DNA of 19,628 bases from Pseudomonadota bacterium (GTDB lineage Bacteria; Pseudomonadota; Gammaproteobacteria; Acidiferrobacterales; UBA6901), in the NCBI GenBank assembly GCA_021783175.1, contig JAJXUF010000058.1:1-19628 (forward strand), in the 5' to 3' direction. Positions 7,030 to 15,337 of the stretch are shown in pieces. The notes beneath the pieces were generated by a model. The model searched no databases. It was not told the DNA's origin and worked only from the letters and a program-made list of their open reading frames with translations. Each line of letters starts with the position of its first letter. The stretch's first letter is position 1. The translations under genes were made by a program, and so were the position numbers.

Positions 7030-8387
7030 TTCTCCTTATCTTTCCGCACTCCGATTCCAAGGCCCTTGAGCTTGCGGTACAGGTGCGTGCGTTCCATTTC
7101 CACAATATTTGCAACTTCCCCAACATTGCCGTCGGTGCGCTCCAGGTGATGCAAAAGATAGGCGCGTTCGAAGCGGTCACGCGCCTGGCGCAGTGGCATA
7201 TCGAATAGCGATTCTGGAAATGCTTCCGACGCAGGGCGCTTCAATTGACGCAGTGCTTGGCGTACATCGCTCTGGCTGATATCGCCCCTCTTTTTCTGAA
7301 ACAGCAGACCGCGCACCAGCATCTTGAGTTCGGCCACGTTCCCTGGCCAGTTGTGATTGCGCAGGGCATTGAGCGCTGCGGTCGAGAACTTGCGGTAGGG
7401 CAGCTGTTCGCTTTCAACACTCCAGTGCACGAATTGATCGATGAGCTCCGGCACGTCTTCTCGGTGTTCGCGCAGTGATGGAATGTACAGGCGGGCAAGA
7501 CCGAGCTGGTGCCATAGCTCTTCGTCAAACCGTCCGCTGACTACCGCGGGCTCCAGATTCCGGCTGCTGCTGGCCATTATGCGGACATTGCATGCTATCT
7601 GGCTGGTCGAGCCAACAGGACAAAAATATCCTTGTTCGAGAACATTGCGCAGCGCGTGCTGGTTCGCGAAGTCCATATCTCCGATTTCCTCGAGCAGCAA
7701 CGTACCACCCCGCGCCTGTTCCAGGTATCCGGACCAGAATTCACCGTCGCGCCCGAATCCGAAGAGCTGCTGCGCGAGTTCCTCGCTCGTGGTCCCCGGC
7801 ACCTTGAGTGCAAAGAAGGGTCCAGCCCGGCGCGCACTCTGGGTGTGCAAACTGCGGGCTGCCAGACTGCGACCACTGCCGTTTTCCCCGACAATCAAGA
7901 CCGACATGTCATGCGCGGCCGCACGCGCGATATCCGCTCGCAATTGTCCAATAATCGCGCTTTTGCCAACCATGACCAGCGGTGTATTTGCGCGCGTTAC
8001 AGAATGCAGGCCGAGGCGCGCGTTTTGCAGCGCCAGATCTACAGTGCTGAGAAGTTTTGCTGTGGACAAAGGTTTTTCAATGAAGTCGAAAGCGCCGATG
8101 CGGATGGCCTCGACAGCCGTGTCTATCGTGCCATGGCCCGAAATCATTACGACGGGCAGGCCTGAAACCCCGTCCTCAATCCATTCCTTCAAAAGCGTGA
8201 TGCCGTCGCAATCGGGCATCCAAATATCGAGCAGCACCAAATCCGGACGACGCTTTTTAAAAGCGATGCGCGCATTGTGCGCATTCGCCGCTGTAATCGC
8301 CTCGTAGTTTTCGTCCTCGAGGATTTCCTGCACCAGATGACGGATTGCCGGTTCGTCATCCACCACTAGAATGCACGCCCGTTTCAT
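7026..8387 (-). CDS. ntrX: NtrX-type response regulator with degenerate AAA+ domain
   Basis: The 453-residue protein has a receiver domain (acidic pair Asp10/Asp11, phospho-acceptor Asp54 in LVLLDIWMP, Lys105). A sigma-54-activator-like AAA+ domain (about 135-365) and a Fis-type helix-turn-helix (about 415-445, GNVGEVANIVEMERTHLYRK) follow. The AAA+ domain departs from the family. Walker A is GENGSGRS with Arg173 where lysine is expected, Walker B is LLLEEIG with Glu233 for Asp, and the GAFTGA loop is replaced by GEFWSG (215-220). It is therefore unlikely to activate sigma-54 RNA polymerase in the usual way, though DNA binding and phosphorylation look intact. The start overlaps the ntrY stop by ATGA with GGAG upstream, so the two are translationally coupled. 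Confidence 0.93.
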   Translation of the reverse strand: MKRACILVVDDEPAIRHLVQEILEDENYEAITAANAHNARIAFKKRRPDLVLLDIWMPDCDGITLLKEWIEDGVSGLPVVMISGHGTIDTAVEAIRIGAFDFIEKPLSTAKLLSTVDLALQNARLGLHSVTRANTPLVMVGKSAIIGQLRADIARAAAHDMSVLIVGENGSGRSLAARSLHTQSARRAGPFFALKVPGTTSEELAQQLFGFGRDGEFWSGYLEQARGGTLLLEEIGDMDFANQHALRNVLEQGYFCPVGSTSQIACNVRIMASSSRNLEPAVVSGRFDEELWHQLGLARLYIPSLREHREDVPELIDQFVHWSVESEQLPYRKFSTAALNALRNHNWPGNVAELKMLVRGLLFQKKRGDISQSDVRQALRQLKRPASEAFPESLFDMPLRQARDRFERAYLLHHLERTDGNVGEVANIVEMERTHLYRKLKGLGIGVRKDKEK

Positions 8388-10591
8388 GCGCTCCTCTCCG
8401 TCGGCAATTTGGCGGACGCCTGGGAAGGCATGGGAAGTCGAACTGTCAGGCAGGCGCCTCGCGTCGGCGCATCGCTGTTCTCGACAGAAAGTGCGCCGCC
8501 ATGTTCCTCGACAATTTTTTTGACAATGGCCAGACCTAGGCCGGTTCCCTTTTCCTTAGTGGTAACGTATGGCTCAAATAAGCGCGACCTGACAGCCTGT
8601 TCAAAACCGGGTCCGTTATCGGAAACATGTATTTCCATGAAGCTGTGATCGTCAATACGCGTCAGTTGCGTGCGTATTTCAATCACCGGCGCCGGAACCG
8701 TGACAAGCGCGTCGTGCGAATTGAGAAGCAGATTGTGCAGCACTTGGCGCAGGCGCCCAGCGTCGGCAAAAACAGGCGGCAGATTCGCGGCCAGATCAAG
8801 ATTTATTTTCACCGGATTCAGCCGACCCCCATAAAGTTCGGCGACATCGTGAATCAGAAGATTGATATCCACGGGCTCTAGCTGCATGTGCGCCGGCCGC
8901 GCATACTCGGAAAATGCGTTGACCATGGTTTTCATCGACTCGACTTGCTGCACGATTACGCGTGTGGCTCTATCGAGTGTTTCGCGCGGTCCGCTCGGCA
9001 GTTGCTCGAGACATTTATGGCGTATCCGCTCTGCCGAAAGCTGGATAGGCGTCAGGGGATTCTTGATCTCGTGTGCCAGTCGCCGTGCCACTTCCGACCA
9101 GGCGGCCTCGCGCTGAGCCTGAATAAGAGCCGTAATATCGTCGAAAACCACAACGTGACCGCCGCGTCTTTGGCCAAGAGCCGGAAGCATGGTGCCGCGA
9201 AGAATCAGCGTGCGTCGCCGCCGCTCGTCTTGCAAGGTTACCTCTGCATGCCATTCCGAGCGGCCATCGGCCGTTGCGTGCTCGATGGTCTGCGCAAATC
9301 CGGCGAGCTGCGGCTGTGTCGCCAAAATCCAGCGCAGAGTCTTGCCTTCGCATTGTTGCAAGTCGACGCCGAGAATATGCGCCGCACTGGGATTGTGGGT
9401 GCGCAACCGGTGCCGTGGGTCGAAGGACAGTACACCGGACGACAAGTGGGTCAGCACTGTTTCGAGATAAGTTCGCTCGACCTCGGTTTCCTGCTGGCTT
9501 CGCTTGATTTGGCTTTGCGCAAAATGAATCTTTCGTGTCATGTCATTGAAAGACTGCACCAGCACGCCAAGTTCATCATTCGCGGGGATGGGCAAGCGCT
9601 TACTGTAGTTGCCTCGAGACACGGCCCGCGTTCCGTCTACCAGATCGCGCAACGGAGTGACGAGGCGCTTGACGAAAAACATCGCGCCCCACACGGCGAT
9701 AAGCAGAGTCAAGAGCGCCACCAGGCTCAGCGTAAGAATCATGCCGAACTTTAGAGGACCACGCAGATAAATGAGTTTCTCGTACTCGGCAAATGCCGCC
9801 TGCACACTTTCACCCAGCTTGCTGTAGCGGTCCGGAAGCTGTTCGATAACTTGCAGGATGCGCGCCGGCGAACTGGTATCGCGTCCGTAGACCGGTACCA
9901 ACACGCGCAGCTGAAATCCGCCCTTGGGATGCGGGTCGATGGCGGTGAAAGGCATCCCGCTGCGGACTCGAGCGAGCAATGCTCCGTTAGGCTGTTCCGC
10001 AGCAGTTTCGGCGCGGCTGGTCGAGGCAACCAATTTGCCGTCGGAGTTGAAAAGCGTTATGTCAAGGTGAGGGTTTTGTCCCCGCAGGCTATTGAGCAAA
10101 GGCGCAGCATTTGCATTCGGCACATGCGATAGCCGCAATGCCATATCGTGCGACCTACGCTCCAGTTCCTGCATGATCGTATCGAGCGAGGCGCGTCCCA
10201 TGGCCAGCGCGTCGTCCAGCGCGCGCTCTATCCGCACGTCAAACCAGTTGTCTATTCCCCGGCTGAAAGCTTCGACGGAAAAGAAATACACGACGCTCAT
10301 AGGCACTACAGCCAGAATTAGGAAAAATCCCAATAGCCTCAAGCTCAGGCGCGAACCCATTACACCCGCGCGAACCTGTGCCATCAGGCGACGAAGTTTG
10401 GCCAGGATCAGCCCGAGAAGCATCGCGATGCCGACAACGTTGACTACCAGCAGCAGAGAATAAGCGCGCCCGAAGACCAGAGAGTTCTGGGTGGCGGCGC
10501 CCATCATGGTCAGCGCGACGACCAACACGACCGACAATACCGCGAGCGGTGCGATCCCTGTGGCGTAGCGTTTCAGCGCTGTACGGACCAT
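8384..10591 (-). CDS. ntrY: NtrY-type membrane sensor histidine kinase
   Basis: NtrY phosphorylates NtrX, in a system linked to nitrogen or redox state and envelope functions depending on the species. From the ATG at 10591 the protein has 735 residues. There are three N-terminal membrane helices (about 12-105), a periplasmic region, a fourth helix (about 282-307), a HAMP segment ending near LGVLVQSFNDMT, and a PAS domain (VLTHLSSGVLSFDP). The kinase core follows: H-box LAHEIKNPLTPIQL with His507, N-box VLHNLLLNSHDAL, DNGPGFE, and GTGLGLAIVKKIVEEHGG. All catalytic boxes are intact, in contrast to the altered NtrX partner. The ATG at 10591 has GGTGGA upstream; a GTG three codons earlier is also in frame. 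The start overlaps the end of the DUF4390 gene. Confidence 0.95.
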   Translation of the reverse strand: MVRTALKRYATGIAPLAVLSVVLVVALTMMGAATQNSLVFGRAYSLLLVVNVVGIAMLLGLILAKLRRLMAQVRAGVMGSRLSLRLLGFFLILAVVPMSVVYFFSVEAFSRGIDNWFDVRIERALDDALAMGRASLDTIMQELERRSHDMALRLSHVPNANAAPLLNSLRGQNPHLDITLFNSDGKLVASTSRAETAAEQPNGALLARVRSGMPFTAIDPHPKGGFQLRVLVPVYGRDTSSPARILQVIEQLPDRYSKLGESVQAAFAEYEKLIYLRGPLKFGMILTLSLVALLTLLIAVWGAMFFVKRLVTPLRDLVDGTRAVSRGNYSKRLPIPANDELGVLVQSFNDMTRKIHFAQSQIKRSQQETEVERTYLETVLTHLSSGVLSFDPRHRLRTHNPSAAHILGVDLQQCEGKTLRWILATQPQLAGFAQTIEHATADGRSEWHAEVTLQDERRRRTLILRGTMLPALGQRRGGHVVVFDDITALIQAQREAAWSEVARRLAHEIKNPLTPIQLSAERIRHKCLEQLPSGPRETLDRATRVIVQQVESMKTMVNAFSEYARPAHMQLEPVDINLLIHDVAELYGGRLNPVKINLDLAANLPPVFADAGRLRQVLHNLLLNSHDALVTVPAPVIEIRTQLTRIDDHSFMEIHVSDNGPGFEQAVRSRLFEPYVTTKEKGTGLGLAIVKKIVEEHGGALSVENSDAPTRGACLTVRLPMPSQASAKLPTERSA

Positions 10592-11145
10592 GTGGTCCAC
10601 CCGCTATTGAGGTGCCAGGATGGCGAGGTGTATGCCATCGGGCGCAAAGGAAAAGGTAGCGAACCAATATCGAGGTACACGCGCACACGCACGTGGTAGT
10701 CCTGGTCGGCGTCGAGGGCCGTTTTGCCCAGTGGCAGTCGCAGGTCATCAATTCTCCCGAGAAAGCGCAGGGCTTCGTCCAGTGACAAAAAATTCTCGTA
10801 TTCGTCCGATCCTAATTCGCTGCCGCCGACGAGATACTCGTTGGAAAGCGCATGGAACTGAAGGGTGCGGTGCAAATCGCGCGTCGCGATGGTACGGTCC
10901 CAAAGAATGCTGCGATGCTCCAACAAGGCAATATTAATCACTACCGAGAGGGGTATGCCTTTGGCGAGCGCTGCTGCGGCTTTGTTGCTCAATCTGAGAT
11001 CCATTTTGGCGCTGACCTCAAGGGCCTGTGCTGATAACCGCGTCTGCACATGGTGCACGTTGAAATCGGCTGACGATGTGCCTGGCAGGCCCATAATTGT
11101 GCATGCCAGCACAATAATCAGCACGCGCCGTTCGGCGGAAATCAT
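10573..11145 (-). CDS. DUF4390 family secreted protein
   Basis: This 190-residue protein starts with a clear signal peptide (LIIVLACTIMGLPGTSSA, cleavage probably before DFNV), so it is exported to the periplasm or envelope. The remainder matches my memory of DUF4390 proteins found next to ntrY in betaproteobacteria. Seen features are LSNKAAAALAKGIPLSVVINIAL, a mostly beta-rich middle, and a WHLNSGWTTWSVQR ending. Function is not known; its conserved place between rsmB and ntrY suggests a role in or near NtrYX signalling. It begins 15 bases after rsmB and overlaps ntrY by 19 bases. Confidence 0.87.
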   Translation of the reverse strand: MISAERRVLIIVLACTIMGLPGTSSADFNVHHVQTRLSAQALEVSAKMDLRLSNKAAAALAKGIPLSVVINIALLEHRSILWDRTIATRDLHRTLQFHALSNEYLVGGSELGSDEYENFLSLDEALRFLGRIDDLRLPLGKTALDADQDYHVRVRVYLDIGSLPFPLRPMAYTSPSWHLNSGWTTWSVQR

Positions 11146-11160
11146 CGCTATCTGGTCCCC

Positions 11161-12483
11161 TCAGTTCTTCTGTAAACAAGCATAGTAGAACCCGTCCATG
11201 CCGCAGTCGCCGGGAAGTATCTGGTACCCCCCGTTTCCCTTCTGACTGCAGGGTACCACCAGGGGAATGACGCACGCGCTCTTTTCGCGCGCCATGAAAG
11301 AGTGAATCTGGTAGTCATTCTCTTCCGGCAAAACCGAGCAGGTGGCGTACAACAGCTTACCGCCGGAGCGCAGCAAGGGCCATAACGCGTCCAGCAAGCG
11401 AGACTGAAGCGCGCAAAGCCGTTCGATGTCCCTGCTGCTGCGGCGCAACTTGATGTCCGGATGGCGCCGGATTACCCCGGTAGCCGAGCAAGGTGCATCC
11501 ACCAGAATACGGTCAAAGTGCCGGCCGTCCCACCAGTGCGCCGGATCGGTGGCATCCGCAGTCAGAATACGCGCGTTAAGACCGAGACGCTCCAGGTTGC
11601 TGCGCACGAAATCAAGCCGCCGGGGGTCGATATCGACCGCAGTCAGATCAACTTCCGGAGTCCGTTCAAGAATATGCGCGGTCTTGCCCCCAGGTGCGGC
11701 ACAGGCATCAAGTACGCGCTCGCCCGCTTGGGCGTCGAGGAGGAAAGCGGCCAGCTGAGCAGCGGAGTCCTGGACGGACACGTCGCCGTGTTGAAATCCA
11801 GGCAGCATCGAAACTGGAGTCGATCCTTCGAGCATAATCGCGCATTCGACCTGTGCCAGTGGGTGTGCGGGAATCTGGTGACGCGCGAGTTCGTCGAGGT
11901 AACAGGCGCGCGATGTGCGACGACTGTTGACGCGCAAAACCATTGGTGGCCGCTCATTGTTCGCTTGGCAGATTTCGCGCCAGCGATCTGGCCAGGCTTG
12001 GCGAAAACGTTGCAACAGCAGCGCCGGGTGGCTCAATTCCAGTGCCGGATCCGCTTCAATGCGCGCACGCATTGCGTCCTGCGAGCGCAAAAACGCGCGC
12101 AAAATGGCGTTGACTAGGCCTTTTGCCCAAGGCTTGTGCAGATCTGTGCACGCTTCCACGGTTTCGGCCACGGCCGCGTGATGTGCAGTCCGAAGGTGAA
12201 CGAGCTGATACAGCCCCACAAGGAGCAATGCCTCGATATCCTGGTCCTTGTGCTTTAGCGGGCGCGCAAGCAATGCATGGGCAAGCCATTGGAGCTGGAC
12301 GGTCCAGCGCACGCAGCCATAGGCCATTTCCTGAATGAAGGCGGCATCCGATCTCTGCACCGCATTCAGCTGTGCCAGTGCGTCATCAACCGTTGCATCG
12401 AGAGAGCGGCCATGATGCACGACATCGTGAACGATCGCCGCGGCAACCGCGCGCGCTGACCCGGTTGTCGCCGCTTCGCCCAT
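11161..12483 (-). CDS. rsmB: 16S rRNA m5C967 methyltransferase
   Basis: RsmB methylates carbon 5 of C967 in 16S rRNA using SAM. The 440 residues (E. coli 429) comprise an N-terminal NusB-like RNA-binding helical domain (about 1-140) and a Rossmann methyltransferase domain. SAM-binding motif DACAAPGGK lies at 259-267. The two cysteines of the m5C mechanism are Cys332 in DAPCSATG and Cys382 in YATCSVLPEEN. The ATG at 12483 lies two bases after the fmt stop, so coupling with fmt is expected; no strong Shine-Dalgarno is seen. It sits in the def-fmt-rsmB cluster common to many bacteria. Identity is secure. Confidence 0.96.
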   Translation of the reverse strand: MGEAATTGSARAVAAAIVHDVVHHGRSLDATVDDALAQLNAVQRSDAAFIQEMAYGCVRWTVQLQWLAHALLARPLKHKDQDIEALLLVGLYQLVHLRTAHHAAVAETVEACTDLHKPWAKGLVNAILRAFLRSQDAMRARIEADPALELSHPALLLQRFRQAWPDRWREICQANNERPPMVLRVNSRRTSRACYLDELARHQIPAHPLAQVECAIMLEGSTPVSMLPGFQHGDVSVQDSAAQLAAFLLDAQAGERVLDACAAPGGKTAHILERTPEVDLTAVDIDPRRLDFVRSNLERLGLNARILTADATDPAHWWDGRHFDRILVDAPCSATGVIRRHPDIKLRRSSRDIERLCALQSRLLDALWPLLRSGGKLLYATCSVLPEENDYQIHSFMAREKSACVIPLVVPCSQKGNGGYQILPGDCGMDGFYYACLQKN

Positions 12484-12485
12484 CG

Positions 12486-13424
12486 CTATTGGCCCAGAAC
12501 CGTACCGGCTGTGAGGGTGTGACCATGCAAAAAGGTGTCAGCTGTGCATGGACGTCCACCTTCGATCTGCAGGCGCGTAACGCACAACACGCCGCTGGCT
12601 GTTTGCACGCAGATACCTTGCGACCCGGCGGAAACTACCGTCCCGGGGCTGCGGGTGCGACCTTCGAAGTCGGTCAGCGACGCGACGTCCCAAAGACGCA
12701 CGTTCCGGCCGTTCCAAACGGTGTACGCGACCGGCCAGGGGTTGAAGGCTCGAATTTTGCGGTGCACAACCGCCGCGGGTTGATCCCAATTGACAAGCGC
12801 CTCGCTCTTGCTGAGTTTCGGTGCGTAGCACGCGCCGAGCGGATCTTGCACTTGGCGTTCCACGCCGACCGTTCCCAGCCGCTGCAACACGTCGACAAGC
12901 GCATCGGCGCCAAGTAGTGCAAGACGGTCGTGCAATGTCTGCGAGGTGTCAGAGTCGGCGATGGGTATGGACGCAACATCCAAGATGTCTCCCGTATCAA
13001 GGCCTGCATCCATCTGCATTATTGTAATTCCCGTGAGCGCATCACCGGCTTCAATGGCGCGTTGGATGGGAGCCGCCCCGCGCCAGCGTGGCAGCAGCGA
13101 CGCATGCACATTGATGCAGCCCATGCGCGGAATCTGCAAGGCAGCCGGAGGGAGAATGAGCCCATAGGCAACTACGATCATCGCATCGGGGTTTAGTGCA
13201 CGCAGTGCGGTAAGTGCGGCCTCCGATTTTAGTGTCGCCGCCTGGACAAGCCGGAGATCATGAGCCAAGGCGAAGTCCTTGACGGGGCTTGCACAAACCT
13301 GTCGGCCACGGCCCGCAGGGCGGTCGGGCTGGGTATATACGGCGATGAGTTCGTGGCCGGCTTGACGCAGGGCGCTCAGTGAAGGGACGGCAAACTCCGG
13401 GGTTCCGGCAAAAACCAATTTCAC
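12486..13424 (-). CDS. fmt: Methionyl-tRNA formyltransferase
   Basis: Fmt formylates initiator Met-tRNA with 10-formyltetrahydrofolate, the step reversed on the nascent chain by Def, encoded just upstream. The 312-residue reading (E. coli 315) starts at a GTG at 13424 as (M)KLVFAGTPEFAVPSL, with GGGGAAG upstream. A longer in-frame TTG start at 13460 would add 12 residues with no family support. The active site is Asn105 and His107 in INVHASLLPRWRGAAPIQ and Asp143 in MDAGLDTGD. The C-terminal tRNA-binding domain is complete. It is 72 bases downstream of def. Confidence 0.96.
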   Translation of the reverse strand: MKLVFAGTPEFAVPSLSALRQAGHELIAVYTQPDRPAGRGRQVCASPVKDFALAHDLRLVQAATLKSEAALTALRALNPDAMIVVAYGLILPPAALQIPRMGCINVHASLLPRWRGAAPIQRAIEAGDALTGITIMQMDAGLDTGDILDVASIPIADSDTSQTLHDRLALLGADALVDVLQRLGTVGVERQVQDPLGACYAPKLSKSEALVNWDQPAAVVHRKIRAFNPWPVAYTVWNGRNVRLWDVASLTDFEGRTRSPGTVVSAGSQGICVQTASGVLCVTRLQIEGGRPCTADTFLHGHTLTAGTVLGQ

Positions 13425-13496
13425 TGCGCGCTTCCCCAATTCATCGTAGTGGCGAGGCAATCAGCGTGGCACATGGCCTGCATCGCGGACCTTCCG

Positions 13497-14000
13497 CTAC
13501 ATGGCTAGGCGTTCCTGTTTTTCCAGCTTCTTGCGAATTCGATCCTGCTTGAGGCGGGATAGATAATCCACGAAAACCTTTCCGTCGAGGTGATCGATTT
13601 CGTGCTGGATACACACAGCAAGCAGATCCACCGCCTCGCGCTCGAATTGCCGACCGTTGCGATCGAGAGCGCGTACGCGAATGTGGCGGGCCCGCTCCAC
13701 CTCCTCAAATATTCCTGGGACGGAAAGACAGCCTTCCTCCATGACCTGCACACCGTCGCGTTCCACAATCTGCGGGTTGATAAACACCTCAAGCGCATCG
13801 CGATTCTGGGAAATATCGATGACTATGATCCGCTTCGGTTCATTGACCTGAATGGCCGCCAGGCCTATCCCCGGCGCCCGGTACATAGTTTCGGCCATGT
13901 CATCAACCAGTGCCCGAATGGCGTCGTCGACATGTGCGACGGGCTGCGCGATCTGACGCAACCGGGCATCCGGATATCGAAGAATATTAAGTATTGCCAT
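13497..14000 (-). CDS. def: Peptide deformylase
   Basis: Def removes the N-formyl group from nascent proteins with a metal ion bound by a Cys and two His. All three motifs are present in the 167-residue protein: GIGLAAIQ (44-51), EEGCLSVPG with Cys91, and HEIDH with His133, Glu134 and His137. [11 protein letters not shown] is the usual N-terminus, so I took the ATG at 14000. An ATG at 14033 would add 11 residues; neither has a good Shine-Dalgarno. The C-terminal tail is basic and helical ([15 protein letters not shown]). It is the first gene of the leftward run and is divergent from lysM. Confidence 0.96.
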   Translation of the reverse strand: MAILNILRYPDARLRQIAQPVAHVDDAIRALVDDMAETMYRAPGIGLAAIQVNEPKRIIVIDISQNRDALEVFINPQIVERDGVQVMEEGCLSVPGIFEEVERARHIRVRALDRNGRQFEREAVDLLAVCIQHEIDHLDGKVFVDYLSRLKQDRIRKKLEKQERLAM

Positions 14001-14101
14001 GTTTCGAAGTGAAAGCCCCAAGGGCGTTTCCATTCTTGGTAAGGTAGTTTATCATCGATTCCAATGATGCTGAATAACAAGCATAATTTGTCGAAAACGG
14101 G

Positions 14102-14131
14102 TTGGCGCCAATTCCACCATTGGACTACACT
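14102..14131 (+). promoter_or_regulatory. Candidate sigma-70 promoter of the lysM gene
   Basis: TTGGCG and TACACT are separated by 18 bases and lie 27 bases upstream of the lysM ATG. The position between two divergent genes supports a promoter. The match is four of six for each box, so it remains a candidate. Confidence 0.4.
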
Positions 14132-14158
14132 CGGAAAGAACACCACTTAGGAAAAATA

Positions 14159-15289
14159 ATGCCCATGACTCGCAGAAAGGCTTCACTGGTATGGGTGCTC
14201 GGTTTGCTCATTGCGGTCAGTGCGCCGGTCGGGGCGGATACCGTCGCGCTAAACCCCAAACATCCGAATCGCTATACCGTGGTCAAAGGCGATACACTTT
14301 GGGACATTTCCTCACGTTTTCTCAGAGATCCTTGGCAGTGGGCCCGGGTCTGGACATTCAATCAACAGATTAAGAATCCGCATCTGATTTATCCAGGTGA
14401 CGTCATTGTTCTCACCTACGTCAATGGCAAGCCAGCCTTGACGCTGTTGCCGGAGGAAAAGTTGGTGCCCGGGCCAACGTCAGCCGGCCAGGCGCCAAGT
14501 GCGGCGCCAGCACAAGCCGAGGAACTGCCTCCGCCTCCAGTACCGTTAACTACCGTAAAGTTGGAACCGAAGGTGCGAGCTGAGCCATTGAATGAGGCGA
14601 TTCCAACCATCAACCCGGAAGCCATTCGGCCGTTTCTCACCGAACCCCTCGTCGTGAGCCGTTCGCAGATGGAAAAGTCAGGTTATGTGACGGAGGGTAT
14701 GGATAATCGCGTGGCGCTGGGTGATCAAAGCGAGTTCTATGCCCGTGGATTGGGCACCCATCCGGCCAGTTACTATCAGATCTATCGGCCGGCCAAACCC
14801 CTCATCGACCCGGCAACCGGCGATCTTCTTGGTTACCAAGCCACCTACCTAGGCGATGCCAAGCTTCTGCGGCCGGGTGACCCCTCAAAACTTGTGGTAA
14901 CTCGCGTCACTGAGGAGATTCTTCCAACCGACCGTCTCTTGCCGGCGCCGGAACATGAGCCGCCATTGCCGTACTATTATCCGCACCCTCCCAAGAACGA
15001 GGTGCACGGCAGCATTATCTGGGCGTACGATGCCTTGAACCAGTTTGGTCCCATGACGGTGGTGGCTATCAGCCTCGGGGCAGACAAGGGAATGGAAGTG
15101 GGCGATGTGCTGCGTATCATGCATCACGCCGGCAGACATCTCGATCCTGTGACCCACCGCTACTACAATATTCCGGACGAGCAGGAAGGCCTGCTCATGG
15201 TATTCCGGGTATTCGATAAAGTGAGCTACGCTCTGGTCATGAGTGCGGAACGTTCGATTCGGATGTACGACACGGTCCAGACGCCGTAA
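14159..15289 (+). CDS. Secreted LysM peptidoglycan-binding protein
   Basis: The 376-residue protein begins with a signal peptide (RRKASLVWVLGLLIAVSAPVGA) followed by one LysM domain at about residues 38-84 (YTVVKGDTLWDISSRFL ... NPHLIYPGDVIVL), which binds peptidoglycan. A proline/alanine-rich linker and a long C-terminal domain of about 230 residues with no recognised enzymatic motif follow. It matches the LysM protein encoded before dprA in many betaproteobacteria. The ATG at 14159 has AGGA at a good distance; an ATG two codons later is possible. It is probably periplasmic and wall-associated. Its function beyond wall binding is unknown. Confidence 0.9.
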   Translation: MPMTRRKASLVWVLGLLIAVSAPVGADTVALNPKHPNRYTVVKGDTLWDISSRFLRDPWQWARVWTFNQQIKNPHLIYPGDVIVLTYVNGKPALTLLPEEKLVPGPTSAGQAPSAAPAQAEELPPPPVPLTTVKLEPKVRAEPLNEAIPTINPEAIRPFLTEPLVVSRSQMEKSGYVTEGMDNRVALGDQSEFYARGLGTHPASYYQIYRPAKPLIDPATGDLLGYQATYLGDAKLLRPGDPSKLVVTRVTEEILPTDRLLPAPEHEPPLPYYYPHPPKNEVHGSIIWAYDALNQFGPMTVVAISLGADKGMEVGDVLRIMHHAGRHLDPVTHRYYNIPDEQEGLLMVFRVFDKVSYALVMSAERSIRMYDTVQTP

Positions 15290-15304
15290 GGAAATTCCGT
15301 CAAT

Positions 15305-15331
15305 TACCCGGCATTATGGATGATGCGGGTA
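15305..15331 (+). promoter_or_regulatory. Hairpin immediately upstream of dprA
   Basis: TACCC/GGGTA and GCAT/ATGC form a nine-pair stem with one bulged G and an eight-base loop, ending seven bases before the dprA ATG. The stem's 3' strand contains part of the G-rich stretch that would act as ribosome site. No T-run follows, so it is not an intrinsic terminator. Confidence 0.35.
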
Positions 15332-15337
15332 GGGTAG

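Noticed and set aside
8888..9754. A 288-codon open frame on the plus strand inside ntrY; similar long frames at 7441-8307 and 18360-19148.
   Set aside because: They lie wholly within well-recognised genes on the other strand and their products look like GC-rich antisense readings.
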